From contig NZ_CANLYK010000003.1 of the NCBI RefSeq assembly GCF_947495325.1, forward strand, positions 310,001 to 374,000: a DNA stretch of 64,000 bases, written 5' to 3'. A program made the position numbers and the translations under genes. The notes below the pieces were generated by a model. The model was not told the DNA's origin. It saw only the letters and a list, made by a program, of their open reading frames with translations, and did no database searches. Source of the stretch: an uncultured Allomuricauda sp. (GTDB lineage: Bacteria > Bacteroidota > Bacteroidia > Flavobacteriales > Flavobacteriaceae). This document shows, one piece after another, positions 45,653 through 53,597 of the stretch (positions are counted from its first letter, which is position 1; the number at the start of each line of letters is the position of its first letter).

Positions 45653-46594
45653 TCATAAGAAGAAAGGAAGGTTACCCAAATCCACATTTCCTCCAGAGAT
45701 AATAATTCCTATCTTTTTGTTCTTAAAGAATTCTTTTTCCTTTAACAAAGCGGCCAAGGCAACCGCTGAGGAAGGCTCGCAAACAATTTTCATACGCTCC
45801 CAAATCAGTCGCATGGACTCAACAATTTCTTTTTCCGTTACGCGAATTATTCTTTCAACATCTTCCTGAATAATCGGGAAATTTATATCTCCCAACTGGG
45901 TTTTAAGTCCATCGGCAATTGTATTCATCCCCTTATTTGATTCGATAACGCCACTTTGCAAAGACCTGTATGCATCATCCACTTCAAATGGCTCTCCGCC
46001 AATTACTTTACAACCATTCCCAAAATATTTTGCTGCTAAAGCAGTACCTGCTATTAAACCACCTCCACCTACGGGTGTAAAAATATTGTCCAAATCTGGA
46101 TACTCCTCCAATAGTTCTTTAGCCGCTGTTCCCTGCCCTAAAATAACATCCATATCGTTGGAAGGGTGCAAAAAGGTAGCTCCTTTGCTTTGCTCAATTT
46201 CCAACGCCGCAGCTTCTCTGGCTTGGAGCGTTGGTTCGCATATAATTATTTCTCCACCATAACCCTTTACCGCATCTTTTTTGACCTGTGGTGCACTGGA
46301 TGGCATAACAATGTATGCTTTTACCCCCAAACTTTGGGCCGCCAATGAAAGTGCTTGGGCAAAATTGCCTGAAGAATGCGTTACGACCCCTTTGCTTCTC
46401 TGCTCCTCCGACAACTGCATGATTGCATTTGTTGCCCCTCTCATTTTAAATGCTCCCATCTTTTGAAAATTCTCGCATTTAAAGAAAAGGGAGGTCTCAG
46501 CAATTTCATTGATCAACTTGGAACTAAGGACCGGGGTCTTATGAATGTAGGGCCCAATTCTTTTGTGAGTTTTGATAAGGTCTTTTTTATGCAT
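45653..46594 (-). CDS. PLP-dependent serine/threonine or hydroxyaspartate dehydratase
   Basis: The 313-residue cytoplasmic protein is a fold-type II PLP enzyme of the serine racemase/threonine dehydratase group. K50 in GAFKMRGA forms the Schiff base, SSGN (74-77) and the tetraglycine loop GGGG (176-179) bind cofactor, and E201 with D207 fit the divalent-metal site of serine racemase and threo-3-hydroxyaspartate ammonia-lyase. No ACT regulatory domain is present, so it is a catabolic type. It would release ammonia and a keto acid through an enamine, the very intermediate that the RidA-type protein of the same unit hydrolyses. The dicarboxylate transporter beside it favours hydroxyaspartate or a similar acidic amino acid. 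Confidence 0.85.
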   Translation of the reverse strand: MHKKDLIKTHKRIGPYIHKTPVLSSKLINEIAETSLFFKCENFQKMGAFKMRGATNAIMQLSEEQRSKGVVTHSSGNFAQALSLAAQSLGVKAYIVMPSSAPQVKKDAVKGYGGEIIICEPTLQAREAAALEIEQSKGATFLHPSNDMDVILGQGTAAKELLEEYPDLDNIFTPVGGGGLIAGTALAAKYFGNGCKVIGGEPFEVDDAYRSLQSGVIESNKGMNTIADGLKTQLGDINFPIIQEDVERIIRVTEKEIVESMRLIWERMKIVCEPSSAVALAALLKEKEFFKNKKIGIIISGGNVDLGNLPFFL

Positions 46595-46662
46595 AATCTG
46601 AAGGTCTTCTAGTTTATTTTAAAACAAAGACTATAGAATAAAGATAGGGACTCACTATGTTA

Positions 46663-48114
46663 TTATAGCGGCGCTTCCAAATCCCAAACCAATGGAAGCA
46701 CTAAATATACCACTACAGTTAAAATTAGGATAGATATAATATTCAACCAAAACCCTTTTTTGACCATATCATCCATCTCCAAATAGCCCGAACCAAAAAC
46801 AACTGCATTGGGCGGTGTTGCCACAGGTAACATAAAGGCACAAGATGCTGCCAGGGTTGCCCCGATCATTAAATAATAGGGGTGCACACCAAGCACTGGA
46901 GCCAACGAAACCAATACCGGAAGTAATATTGCAGTAGTTGCAATATTTGAGGTAAGTTCCGTCAAGAAATTTACAATGGCTATCAAAATAAGTAACAGCA
47001 ATACAAATGGCAATGTCTCCAGTGCTGTTAATTTCCCTCCAATCCACTCGGCCAATCCACTGGATTCAAATCCTAGGGCTAAAGCCAATCCTCCACCAAA
47101 CAAGAGTAAAATTCCCCAAGGTAATTTCACTGCATCTTTCCATAGAATCAGTTTTTTATTTTTCTCACCTGAAGGAAGTAAAAAAAGTATAATTACGGAA
47201 CACATGGCAATGATGGTATCGTCAATGGCTGGGATGAACTTTTTGAGCAAAAAGGACCTTGATATCCATGCAAAGGCGGTAAGCGCAAACACCGCTGACA
47301 CCATTTTTTCCTCAAAAGTCATTTTACCCAACGCTTTCAGCCTTTTGGAAATCTCATCTCTCCCACCCGGAAATTCCTTTTGTTTAAATTTAAAAGCAAA
47401 GCGTGTTAAATAGTACCAACACAAAAACAATAACAGGGCAGCAATTGGAAAGCCCAAACCAAACCATTCGGAAAAGGTTATTTCTTTTCCAAAAGTTGTT
47501 TCCACCACCCCAGCCAAAACTAGGTTGGTCGGTGTTCCTATTAATGTTGCTATACCCCCGATAGATGCACTATAGGCTATGGACAACATTAAAGCTTTTC
47601 CAAAAATTCTATTTTCATTTTCAACGGTTGCAGGATTATCGTTCAGTTGGGAGACAATCGCCATAGCTATTGGTAAAATTATTACGGTAGCCGCCGTATT
47701 GGAAATCCACATGGACAAAAAGGCCGTGGCTAGCATAAAACCAAGAATGATATTGATAACATTTGTACCGATAACATTGATGATCGATAACGCAATCCTT
47801 TTGTGAAGGTTCCATTTTTCAATGGCGATGGCCAAAACGAATCCACCCATGTACAGGAAAATATATTTATGACCGTAAGAAGTCGCCGTTGTGGTGAGGT
47901 CCAATCCACCAGTCAATGGAAAAAGTATTAGCGGCAGTAAAGCGGTCACATAAATAGAAACAGCTTCGGTAACCCACCAAATTGCCACCCATGCAACAGT
48001 TGCCAACACAGCATTTGAAGAAGTATTTAGCCCTTCGGGATGAAAAAAAAACAGAATATAAAAAAAAGAAAGAGGTCCAAGAATTCGACCTATAAACTGT
48101 TTTGAAATTTGCAT
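46663..48114 (-). CDS. DASS/SLC13-family sodium-dicarboxylate transporter
   Basis: The 483-residue inner-membrane protein has the inverted-repeat DASS layout with the paired substrate motifs S138-N139-T140 (ISNTAAT) and S389-N390-I391 (TSNIATT), the sodium-site loop GGIATLIGTPTNL and its counterpart LPVATPPNAVVFGSG. About eleven hydrophobic segments are visible. It imports C4-dicarboxylates or acidic compounds with sodium. The second motif has I where T is common, which may change specificity. Two bases separate it from the racemase gene upstream. Confidence 0.92.
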   Translation of the reverse strand: MQISKQFIGRILGPLSFFYILFFFHPEGLNTSSNAVLATVAWVAIWWVTEAVSIYVTALLPLILFPLTGGLDLTTTATSYGHKYIFLYMGGFVLAIAIEKWNLHKRIALSIINVIGTNVINIILGFMLATAFLSMWISNTAATVIILPIAMAIVSQLNDNPATVENENRIFGKALMLSIAYSASIGGIATLIGTPTNLVLAGVVETTFGKEITFSEWFGLGFPIAALLLFLCWYYLTRFAFKFKQKEFPGGRDEISKRLKALGKMTFEEKMVSAVFALTAFAWISRSFLLKKFIPAIDDTIIAMCSVIILFLLPSGEKNKKLILWKDAVKLPWGILLLFGGGLALALGFESSGLAEWIGGKLTALETLPFVLLLLILIAIVNFLTELTSNIATTAILLPVLVSLAPVLGVHPYYLMIGATLAASCAFMLPVATPPNAVVFGSGYLEMDDMVKKGFWLNIISILILTVVVYLVLPLVWDLEAPL

Positions 48115-48116
48115 AG

Positions 48117-48920
48117 TTAATTTTTTAAAATGAAATCCACCCCCGCTTTCGAATGAATTTCCGTCGTATTAAAAATAGGTACATCTAGGTCTTCTGGAAA
48201 AATCATTAGAGGAAATTCCGTACATCCCAAAACTACACCCTCTGCTCCTTGGTCAATTGAGCTTTTGATAATGTTCAGCACATATTCCTTTGATTGTTCA
48301 ACTATTTTACCGTAGGTAAGCTCCTCATGGATAATTCTGTGCAATTCACCAATAACCTCTTGCTCTTTGGGAACTATAATTTCAATGCCATTTTCTTCAA
48401 TGCGTTTGGTGATAAAAGTTTCTTCCATACTATACTTGGTTCCAATAAAAAATACCTTCTTCAGTCCCTTTTCACGAATCTCATTTGCCGTGGCATCTGC
48501 TATATGGATTACAAGGACATCGAGGTTTTGTTGAACGGCATCAAACACCTTGTGCGGGGTATTGGCACAAAAAAGTACTGCATTTGCGCCTGCTTTATTC
48601 AGGTTTAGACCTGCATTCACCAGCATATGTGCAATGGAATCCCATTTATTTTCTTTTTGGAACCGATGGACTTCAGCTTGATTAAGTGTATAAACCAACA
48701 AAGGAGGGTTTGTATTATTTCCAAAATGATCATTTACAGATTGGTTTATCATACTGTAATAATCTATTGTTGAATGCCAGGACGTTCCGCCGATCAACCC
48801 TAATACGTTCATTTTTTCATTATCCGTCTCTGAATCTACCTTTTTTTCCGTTGTGTTGGTCATTGACTGTTTACATGATACATAGCCTAAAATCAAAAGG
48901 CAAAAAAAGTATTTTTTCAT
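48117..48920 (-). CDS. Lipoprotein aspartate/glutamate racemase homologue
   Basis: The 267-residue protein is a cofactor-independent Asp/Glu racemase: GLIGGTSWHST near residue 45, catalytic C118 (FCANTPH) and C233 (LGCTEFP). Both cysteines are kept. The N-terminus, MKKYFFCLLILGYVSCKQS, is a lipoprotein signal with C16 as lipobox, followed by a charged linker of about 20 residues. That places the enzyme in the periplasm, whereas ordinary members are cytoplasmic. It lies two bases upstream of the dicarboxylate transporter gene, suggesting stereochemical conversion of an acidic amino acid before uptake. Confidence 0.88.
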   Translation of the reverse strand: MKKYFFCLLILGYVSCKQSMTNTTEKKVDSETDNEKMNVLGLIGGTSWHSTIDYYSMINQSVNDHFGNNTNPPLLVYTLNQAEVHRFQKENKWDSIAHMLVNAGLNLNKAGANAVLFCANTPHKVFDAVQQNLDVLVIHIADATANEIREKGLKKVFFIGTKYSMEETFITKRIEENGIEIIVPKEQEVIGELHRIIHEELTYGKIVEQSKEYVLNIIKSSIDQGAEGVVLGCTEFPLMIFPEDLDVPIFNTTEIHSKAGVDFILKN

Positions 48921-48994
48921 AAACCGATATTCTAAAAATGGCGTTATAATTCTTTAACGATGGTTACCTAATTAAAACTGAAATAGTCAAGACA

Positions 48995-49885
48995 TCAATT
49001 GCCTTTCCCAAGCAGTTCAATCCATTCATTAGCATACCCTATATTTCTAACCCCATTTGAATGTGCTCTTTTTCCAACAGGCACCTCCAAATCTAAAGCA
49101 TAAATATTCTTATCTGGAATATTCATTGCCTTATATGTTTTGAGTATTGTTGCCGCCATTGGTTCTCTTACGTGGTAGGTACCATACCAACGACCTATGG
49201 GTGTCACGCTACTTTTTGAATACCAGTCTGCTATTTTATTTTTTGCCGAATAATCCCATCCGCCAGAAAAATCAATGACTCTGGCAACAAGATGGGTCTT
49301 TGCAATAAATGCTGACATTCCACCACCTTGGGACTGGCCTGCAAGTGCGATTTCTTGCCACTTTGGCTTACCATTTTCTAAATAACTGCCCCAATTTCCT
49401 TCTTTATCATTCTTAGAAAGATATATTAAAAGCTTGGTAAGACGGTTTACTATAGCATCATACGGTTTATCATCAATGAGTGAAAAAATTGTATCCCCAT
49501 ATACCCTCCTATTTCTAAATTCTTCGGCACAATTGGAATTTTGCACTAAATTACCCTCCTTGCATATTCGTGCTATTGCCGGAGTGTTTATGTACGAAAG
49601 ATTGATTACGGAATACCCTTGTTGAATAGCCGTGTAAAACAATTGCTTTGGCCCTTTTAAAGCAATACCATTCGTTCCTGGTAAAAAAAGCAGTAGTTTT
49701 CCTTGTTTAATAGTTGGATTATAGGCTATAAAATGGGGCGTATCGGCATTTTTAATCCTTGAATCCGTTTTTGAAGGTTTAACGTTCAAAACAATATTCG
49801 GACTGGGAAATAACGTATCCTCTTGAGCAATAGAATTGGTGGGAAAAAGCCCCAGAAAAATCAATAAAAGAAAATAGTGCTTCAT
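48995..49885 (-). CDS. Secreted alpha/beta hydrolase
   Basis: The 296-residue protein has a signal peptide (to about SIAQ, residue 21) and an alpha/beta-hydrolase fold: LLLFLPGTNG with the oxyanion-hole turn, S185 as the nucleophile in AGQSQGGG, and a C-terminal RAHSNGV that could hold the histidine. The cysteines at about 108 and 119 may form a disulfide. Family-level function is an esterase or amidase; in this unit it could release an acyl or ester group from the imported compound. Neighbours are 31 and 74 bases away. Confidence 0.75.
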   Translation of the reverse strand: MKHYFLLLIFLGLFPTNSIAQEDTLFPSPNIVLNVKPSKTDSRIKNADTPHFIAYNPTIKQGKLLLFLPGTNGIALKGPKQLFYTAIQQGYSVINLSYINTPAIARICKEGNLVQNSNCAEEFRNRRVYGDTIFSLIDDKPYDAIVNRLTKLLIYLSKNDKEGNWGSYLENGKPKWQEIALAGQSQGGGMSAFIAKTHLVARVIDFSGGWDYSAKNKIADWYSKSSVTPIGRWYGTYHVREPMAATILKTYKAMNIPDKNIYALDLEVPVGKRAHSNGVRNIGYANEWIELLGKGN

Positions 49886-49916
49886 TGCCCTTGTTCAATA
49901 GGTTGAGTTAACTTTA

Positions 49917-50393
49917 TCAATCTTCTACCTCTACAACACATTCTACTTCAACTGCCTGCGCTCTTGGCAATGTGGCCACACCAATAGCAGCCCTAGCGTG
50001 TATTCCTTTTTCACCAAAAACCTCAACCATTAAATCTGAAAAGCCATTGATAACCTTGGGTTGCTCTATAAAATCAGGGGTTGAGTTAACAAAAGCCAGT
50101 ACTTTAACTATACGTTTTACTTTTTTTAAATCACCTAGCATTTCTTTAAGCACAGCTATCTGGTTAATGGCGGTCAATCGAGCTCCTTCATACCCTTTTT
50201 CTATTGAAATATCATCTCCCAATTTTCCGGTAATCTCTACCCCGTTTGCGTATCTCGGTCCTTTTCCGGCCAAGAATATAAGGTTTCCTGTTTGTACTCC
50301 ATTCACATAATTGGCCACGGGATTAGGTGCATCAGGAAGTACAATATTCAATGCTTTTAATCGGGCTTCAGGGTCGTAATTTTTATCGCTCAT
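49917..50393 (-). CDS. RidA/YjgF-family enamine/imine deaminase
   Basis: The 158-residue cytoplasmic protein has the Rid signature near its end: R134 (HARAAIGVATLP) and E149 (AVEVECVVEV), fifteen residues apart like R105 and E120 of E. coli RidA. These residues bind the carboxylate and activate water to hydrolyse 2-aminoacrylate-type intermediates. The N-terminus is about 25 residues longer than in classical RidA. Its companion is the PLP dehydratase of the same transcript, whose enamine product is the expected substrate. The start codon is two bases after the amidohydrolase stop. Confidence 0.88.
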   Translation of the reverse strand: MSDKNYDPEARLKALNIVLPDAPNPVANYVNGVQTGNLIFLAGKGPRYANGVEITGKLGDDISIEKGYEGARLTAINQIAVLKEMLGDLKKVKRIVKVLAFVNSTPDFIEQPKVINGFSDLMVEVFGEKGIHARAAIGVATLPRAQAVEVECVVEVED

Positions 50394-50395
50394 TT

Positions 50396-52453
50396 TTAAG
50401 GTCGATTTGGTTTAAAGTCTGCAGCTTTCCATAATGGCTCACTTTCATAATAGTTTCCATTTGTAATAACTGCTGATACTGTTCTTAAATTAGTGATATC
50501 TTCAAGAGGGTTTTTCTCTAAAATTGCAATGTCAGCTTCTTTTCCTATTTCCAAAGTTCCTGTTTCCGAATCCATTCCCATTGCCTTTGCAGGAATAATT
50601 GTAGCTGTTTTAATAGCTTCCAAAGGAGTAAGTCCGCCCAACTTTTGATAGGTTTCTATCTCTAGATACAATCCAAACACAGGAACAATATTATCCGTTC
50701 CAGCCACTATTGGTATTCCAGCTTTATAGAACTGACCTAATATATCCATGCCTTTGGTATAATCAGCCTTAGCGCTTTCTGCCCTTTCAGGAGAAACTCC
50801 GCTTCTAAATCGTTTTCCCTCAAATAACTCATAAGCAATTCTTCCTATATCAGGTTCTACCACTTCCCCAGGTGTATCCTTTGGAAGGTACCTCACAACT
50901 TCCAAAGCAACAGTTGGGTCCAATACTGTTTTATGTTTTAGAAGAAATTTGATGGCTTTATCTATCCGTTCTTGGCTTACATCATGGTTCCCCAAATACA
51001 GTCTGCTTTGAGCTATTTTATCTACATCCGGAAAAAGTATGGACAAAATCAAAGAACGATGACTTAACATATCCATACCACCTTCAATAGCTATCTTTGC
51101 ATTTCCCATGGCCCTGGGAACATGTCCTGTCACGGTCATTCCCCTCTTGTGGGCTTCATCAGCAAGTACAGGGACTATTTCTGATTCTACGGAAGAATAT
51201 ATTTTAATTTGTTTGTATCCATTTTTATGGTATAGTTCTACCACCTTTTTGGCCTCTTCAACAGACCTAGCCCTAATAACACCATTTCCTCTTATACCAG
51301 GCCCGTCTGTCATACCTGCCAGAAGAATATCGGGACCCATTGCTCCATCTTTTGCAATGGCATCCCTAAAGGCTGTTGCAAATTCTAACTCGTTGCCATT
51401 GTCTCTAATTGTTGTAACTCCACCTGCTAAATAAGCTGGAGCCCATTGCACTTGATTGGAATGTGCATGCATATCCCAAAGGCCAGGCATCAAAGTTTTC
51501 CCTTTAACATCGATTATTTTAGCTCCATCGGGTATTTTTATGACTTCTCTTTTCCCTATTTCTTTTATCCTACCATCCTCAACAATAAGAATCATATCTT
51601 TTTTGATATGCTCACTTAAGCCATCAAGTATATTTCCCCCAACCAAAGCTATTACCGGATAATCAGGGCCTTTTAGTGCTTCGGTATAATCGGACAGCTG
51701 ATCTATTTGTTCCGTAACATTTCCGGCAATAAAAGTGGGCAAGGCTTCCTCATACCCCTTTCTGATCATTTCACGAATTTGTGTATTGGCCTTTACCAGG
51801 GCAATGAGGTTCTTTGATTCATCTAACCAAACGGTTCTTCCTCCCCAGTTTATACCTTCTGTAACATACCGATCCAGAACTATTTGTTCGTTTTTGATCA
51901 GTACAGTATCCTTACCTGTATGTGTAATGGATACCTCGCCTCTTGGAAGTGTAGGTATGTTTTTCTCGCCATGCTCAAAATAATAGTGATAAAGCATGAT
52001 TTCAATACCTGCAGGAATATTGCTATGCAATGGAAAGTAATCTGTTGTAATTTCCTTGGTTACAACATCGAAGTTTTTTTCCCAAACCGAAATCTTATCT
52101 GCAGAACGTTCCACTTTCAAAATATTGGTAGTGTCATCATTCGCTATTCGTTGATTATTGTAATAAAAAGGAATCAAATCCTTGGACAAACGTAATTCGG
52201 ATACCACGCCGGTAATTCGACCTCTTTCGTTTTCTCCTTGTAGTGATTTTACAATGATGGAATCTTTAGTGGATGTAATACTATAGGTCTCCTCTCCAAT
52301 GTTTGATTGTCGTCTGAAAACCAAAAATGCTCCTTCTTCATTAATATCATCCCATCGCGAAGACTCTGAAATACAGGAACTAAAAAGTGACAATGCTACA
52401 ATTCCAAAAATGATAAATCGAGAATATATACTATTCATTTTCATGTTTTTCAT
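50396..52453 (-). CDS. Lipoprotein amidohydrolase (prolidase/imidazolonepropionase-like) with extra N-terminal domain
   Basis: The ATG at 52453 gives a lipoprotein signal ending in FSSC (C27); a TTG four codons upstream would overlap the FG-GAP gene. An unassigned beta-rich region of about 240 residues comes first, then an amidohydrolase domain with metal ligands H329 and H331 (DMHAH), K417 (QIKIYSS, expected to be carboxylated), H444 (TGHVPR), H465 (LSHRS) and D587 (AGTDN). This is the binuclear-metal set of the Xaa-Pro-dipeptidase-like amidohydrolases. It probably hydrolyses an amide or peptide-like bond in the periplasm. A paralogue is encoded two genes upstream. Confidence 0.87.
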   Translation of the reverse strand: MKNMKMNSIYSRFIIFGIVALSLFSSCISESSRWDDINEEGAFLVFRRQSNIGEETYSITSTKDSIIVKSLQGENERGRITGVVSELRLSKDLIPFYYNNQRIANDDTTNILKVERSADKISVWEKNFDVVTKEITTDYFPLHSNIPAGIEIMLYHYYFEHGEKNIPTLPRGEVSITHTGKDTVLIKNEQIVLDRYVTEGINWGGRTVWLDESKNLIALVKANTQIREMIRKGYEEALPTFIAGNVTEQIDQLSDYTEALKGPDYPVIALVGGNILDGLSEHIKKDMILIVEDGRIKEIGKREVIKIPDGAKIIDVKGKTLMPGLWDMHAHSNQVQWAPAYLAGGVTTIRDNGNELEFATAFRDAIAKDGAMGPDILLAGMTDGPGIRGNGVIRARSVEEAKKVVELYHKNGYKQIKIYSSVESEIVPVLADEAHKRGMTVTGHVPRAMGNAKIAIEGGMDMLSHRSLILSILFPDVDKIAQSRLYLGNHDVSQERIDKAIKFLLKHKTVLDPTVALEVVRYLPKDTPGEVVEPDIGRIAYELFEGKRFRSGVSPERAESAKADYTKGMDILGQFYKAGIPIVAGTDNIVPVFGLYLEIETYQKLGGLTPLEAIKTATIIPAKAMGMDSETGTLEIGKEADIAILEKNPLEDITNLRTVSAVITNGNYYESEPLWKAADFKPNRP

Positions 52454-52461
52454 TTGATTTT

Positions 52462-53583
52462 TCAAGGAAACTTAGGTGTATACCGGTTAAAATAAAAGAG
52501 ATTTAGTTCATCTGAATTACTTTCCATAATATCAGGCTTTTTATCCCCATTTAAATCATGAATCGTTATGTCATAAGTATTGAATTCTTTATTGCTCAAT
52601 GTATTTTTTTCCCATTTGCCACCATTGTCTGTATTTATAAAAACCGTGTTGGGAGCGGCGAAATTCCCTATTACAATATCTGTATTGCCATCCATGTTCA
52701 AATCACCTACACTTATGGAATATGATTTATCGGAACTAGAATCGAACGTTACTTTCCTTTCGTAGGTTTTGTCCTTATTGCCAAAATAAATGACATTGGG
52801 CTCTCCAATGTTTGCGGTAACGATATCCAAGAATCCATCTTTGTCCATATCCGCTATGGCAACAGACCTTGTAATATCGGTACCTGTCCCGTAGGATACT
52901 TTTTTGGTGAATTTCAAATTCCCATCATTGAAGTATACAAAGTTGGGTTGGTCATCTCTATTGGCCAAAACAAGATCGAGGTCACCATCACCATCCATAT
53001 CCGCTACTTCTACGTCAATGGTTGAGTCTTCCTTATTTCCAAAACCAATGGAAGTAGAAAATGTTCCAGTACCATCATTCAAACATATTTCGTTCTCACT
53101 ACTTCGGTTTGTAATCAAAATGTCTATGTCGCCATCGTTGTCAAGGTCGGCAGTTACAATATTTCTTGTGTGGTCATACTTTTTTCCAAAACTAGAAGCT
53201 TTAGTAAAATTACCTTTTCCATCATTTATAAAAATGTAATTGGGAGCCATATCATTTCCAACAGCCACGTCCAGATCGCCATCATTATCAAAATCGGCTA
53301 GTTCTGTTGAATAACTGGTTTCTTGTTCATCACCCAAAATTTTTGAAACTGTAAAAATTCCTCTTCCATCATTTAAAAAAATACGGTTTTGACCCGGCCA
53401 GTGCCTTCCGTTGGCCACTAAAACATCTATATCCCCGTCGTTGTCAATATCACCCAATCCAATGGAAGCGGTGCGTTCCTTATAGGTTCCCAAAATCAAC
53501 CTGCCACTGGCAAAAAAGTCTTTGGTCTGACTGTTAGCAATAAGCATTGAAAATGAAAACAGGAAAAATATCTTAAGTTTCAT
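52462..53583 (-). CDS. Secreted seven-bladed FG-GAP/VCBS beta-propeller
   Basis: The 373-residue protein consists of a signal peptide (IANSQ) and seven repeats with a DxDxDGDxD calcium loop each: GDIDNDGDID, ADFDNDGDLD, ADLDNDGDID, ADMDGDGDLD, ADMDKDGFLD, GDLNMDGNTD and HDLNGDKKPD. Seven repeats close a propeller. No enzyme domain is attached, so it is likely a calcium-dependent binding or scaffold protein outside the cytoplasm. It is sandwiched between the two amidohydrolase genes with gaps of 14 and 8 bases, which suggests that it works with them. Confidence 0.85.
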   Translation of the reverse strand: MKLKIFFLFSFSMLIANSQTKDFFASGRLILGTYKERTASIGLGDIDNDGDIDVLVANGRHWPGQNRIFLNDGRGIFTVSKILGDEQETSYSTELADFDNDGDLDVAVGNDMAPNYIFINDGKGNFTKASSFGKKYDHTRNIVTADLDNDGDIDILITNRSSENEICLNDGTGTFSTSIGFGNKEDSTIDVEVADMDGDGDLDLVLANRDDQPNFVYFNDGNLKFTKKVSYGTGTDITRSVAIADMDKDGFLDIVTANIGEPNVIYFGNKDKTYERKVTFDSSSDKSYSISVGDLNMDGNTDIVIGNFAAPNTVFINTDNGGKWEKNTLSNKEFNTYDITIHDLNGDKKPDIMESNSDELNLFYFNRYTPKFP

Positions 53584-53597
53584 AGTGTCTATTTACA

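Noticed and set aside
52462..53583. Repetitive GATxxCGATGG-like DNA suggesting a tandem repeat or array
   Set aside because: The periodicity is explained by seven protein repeats with DxDxDGDxD calcium loops; no direct DNA repeat or spacer pattern is present.
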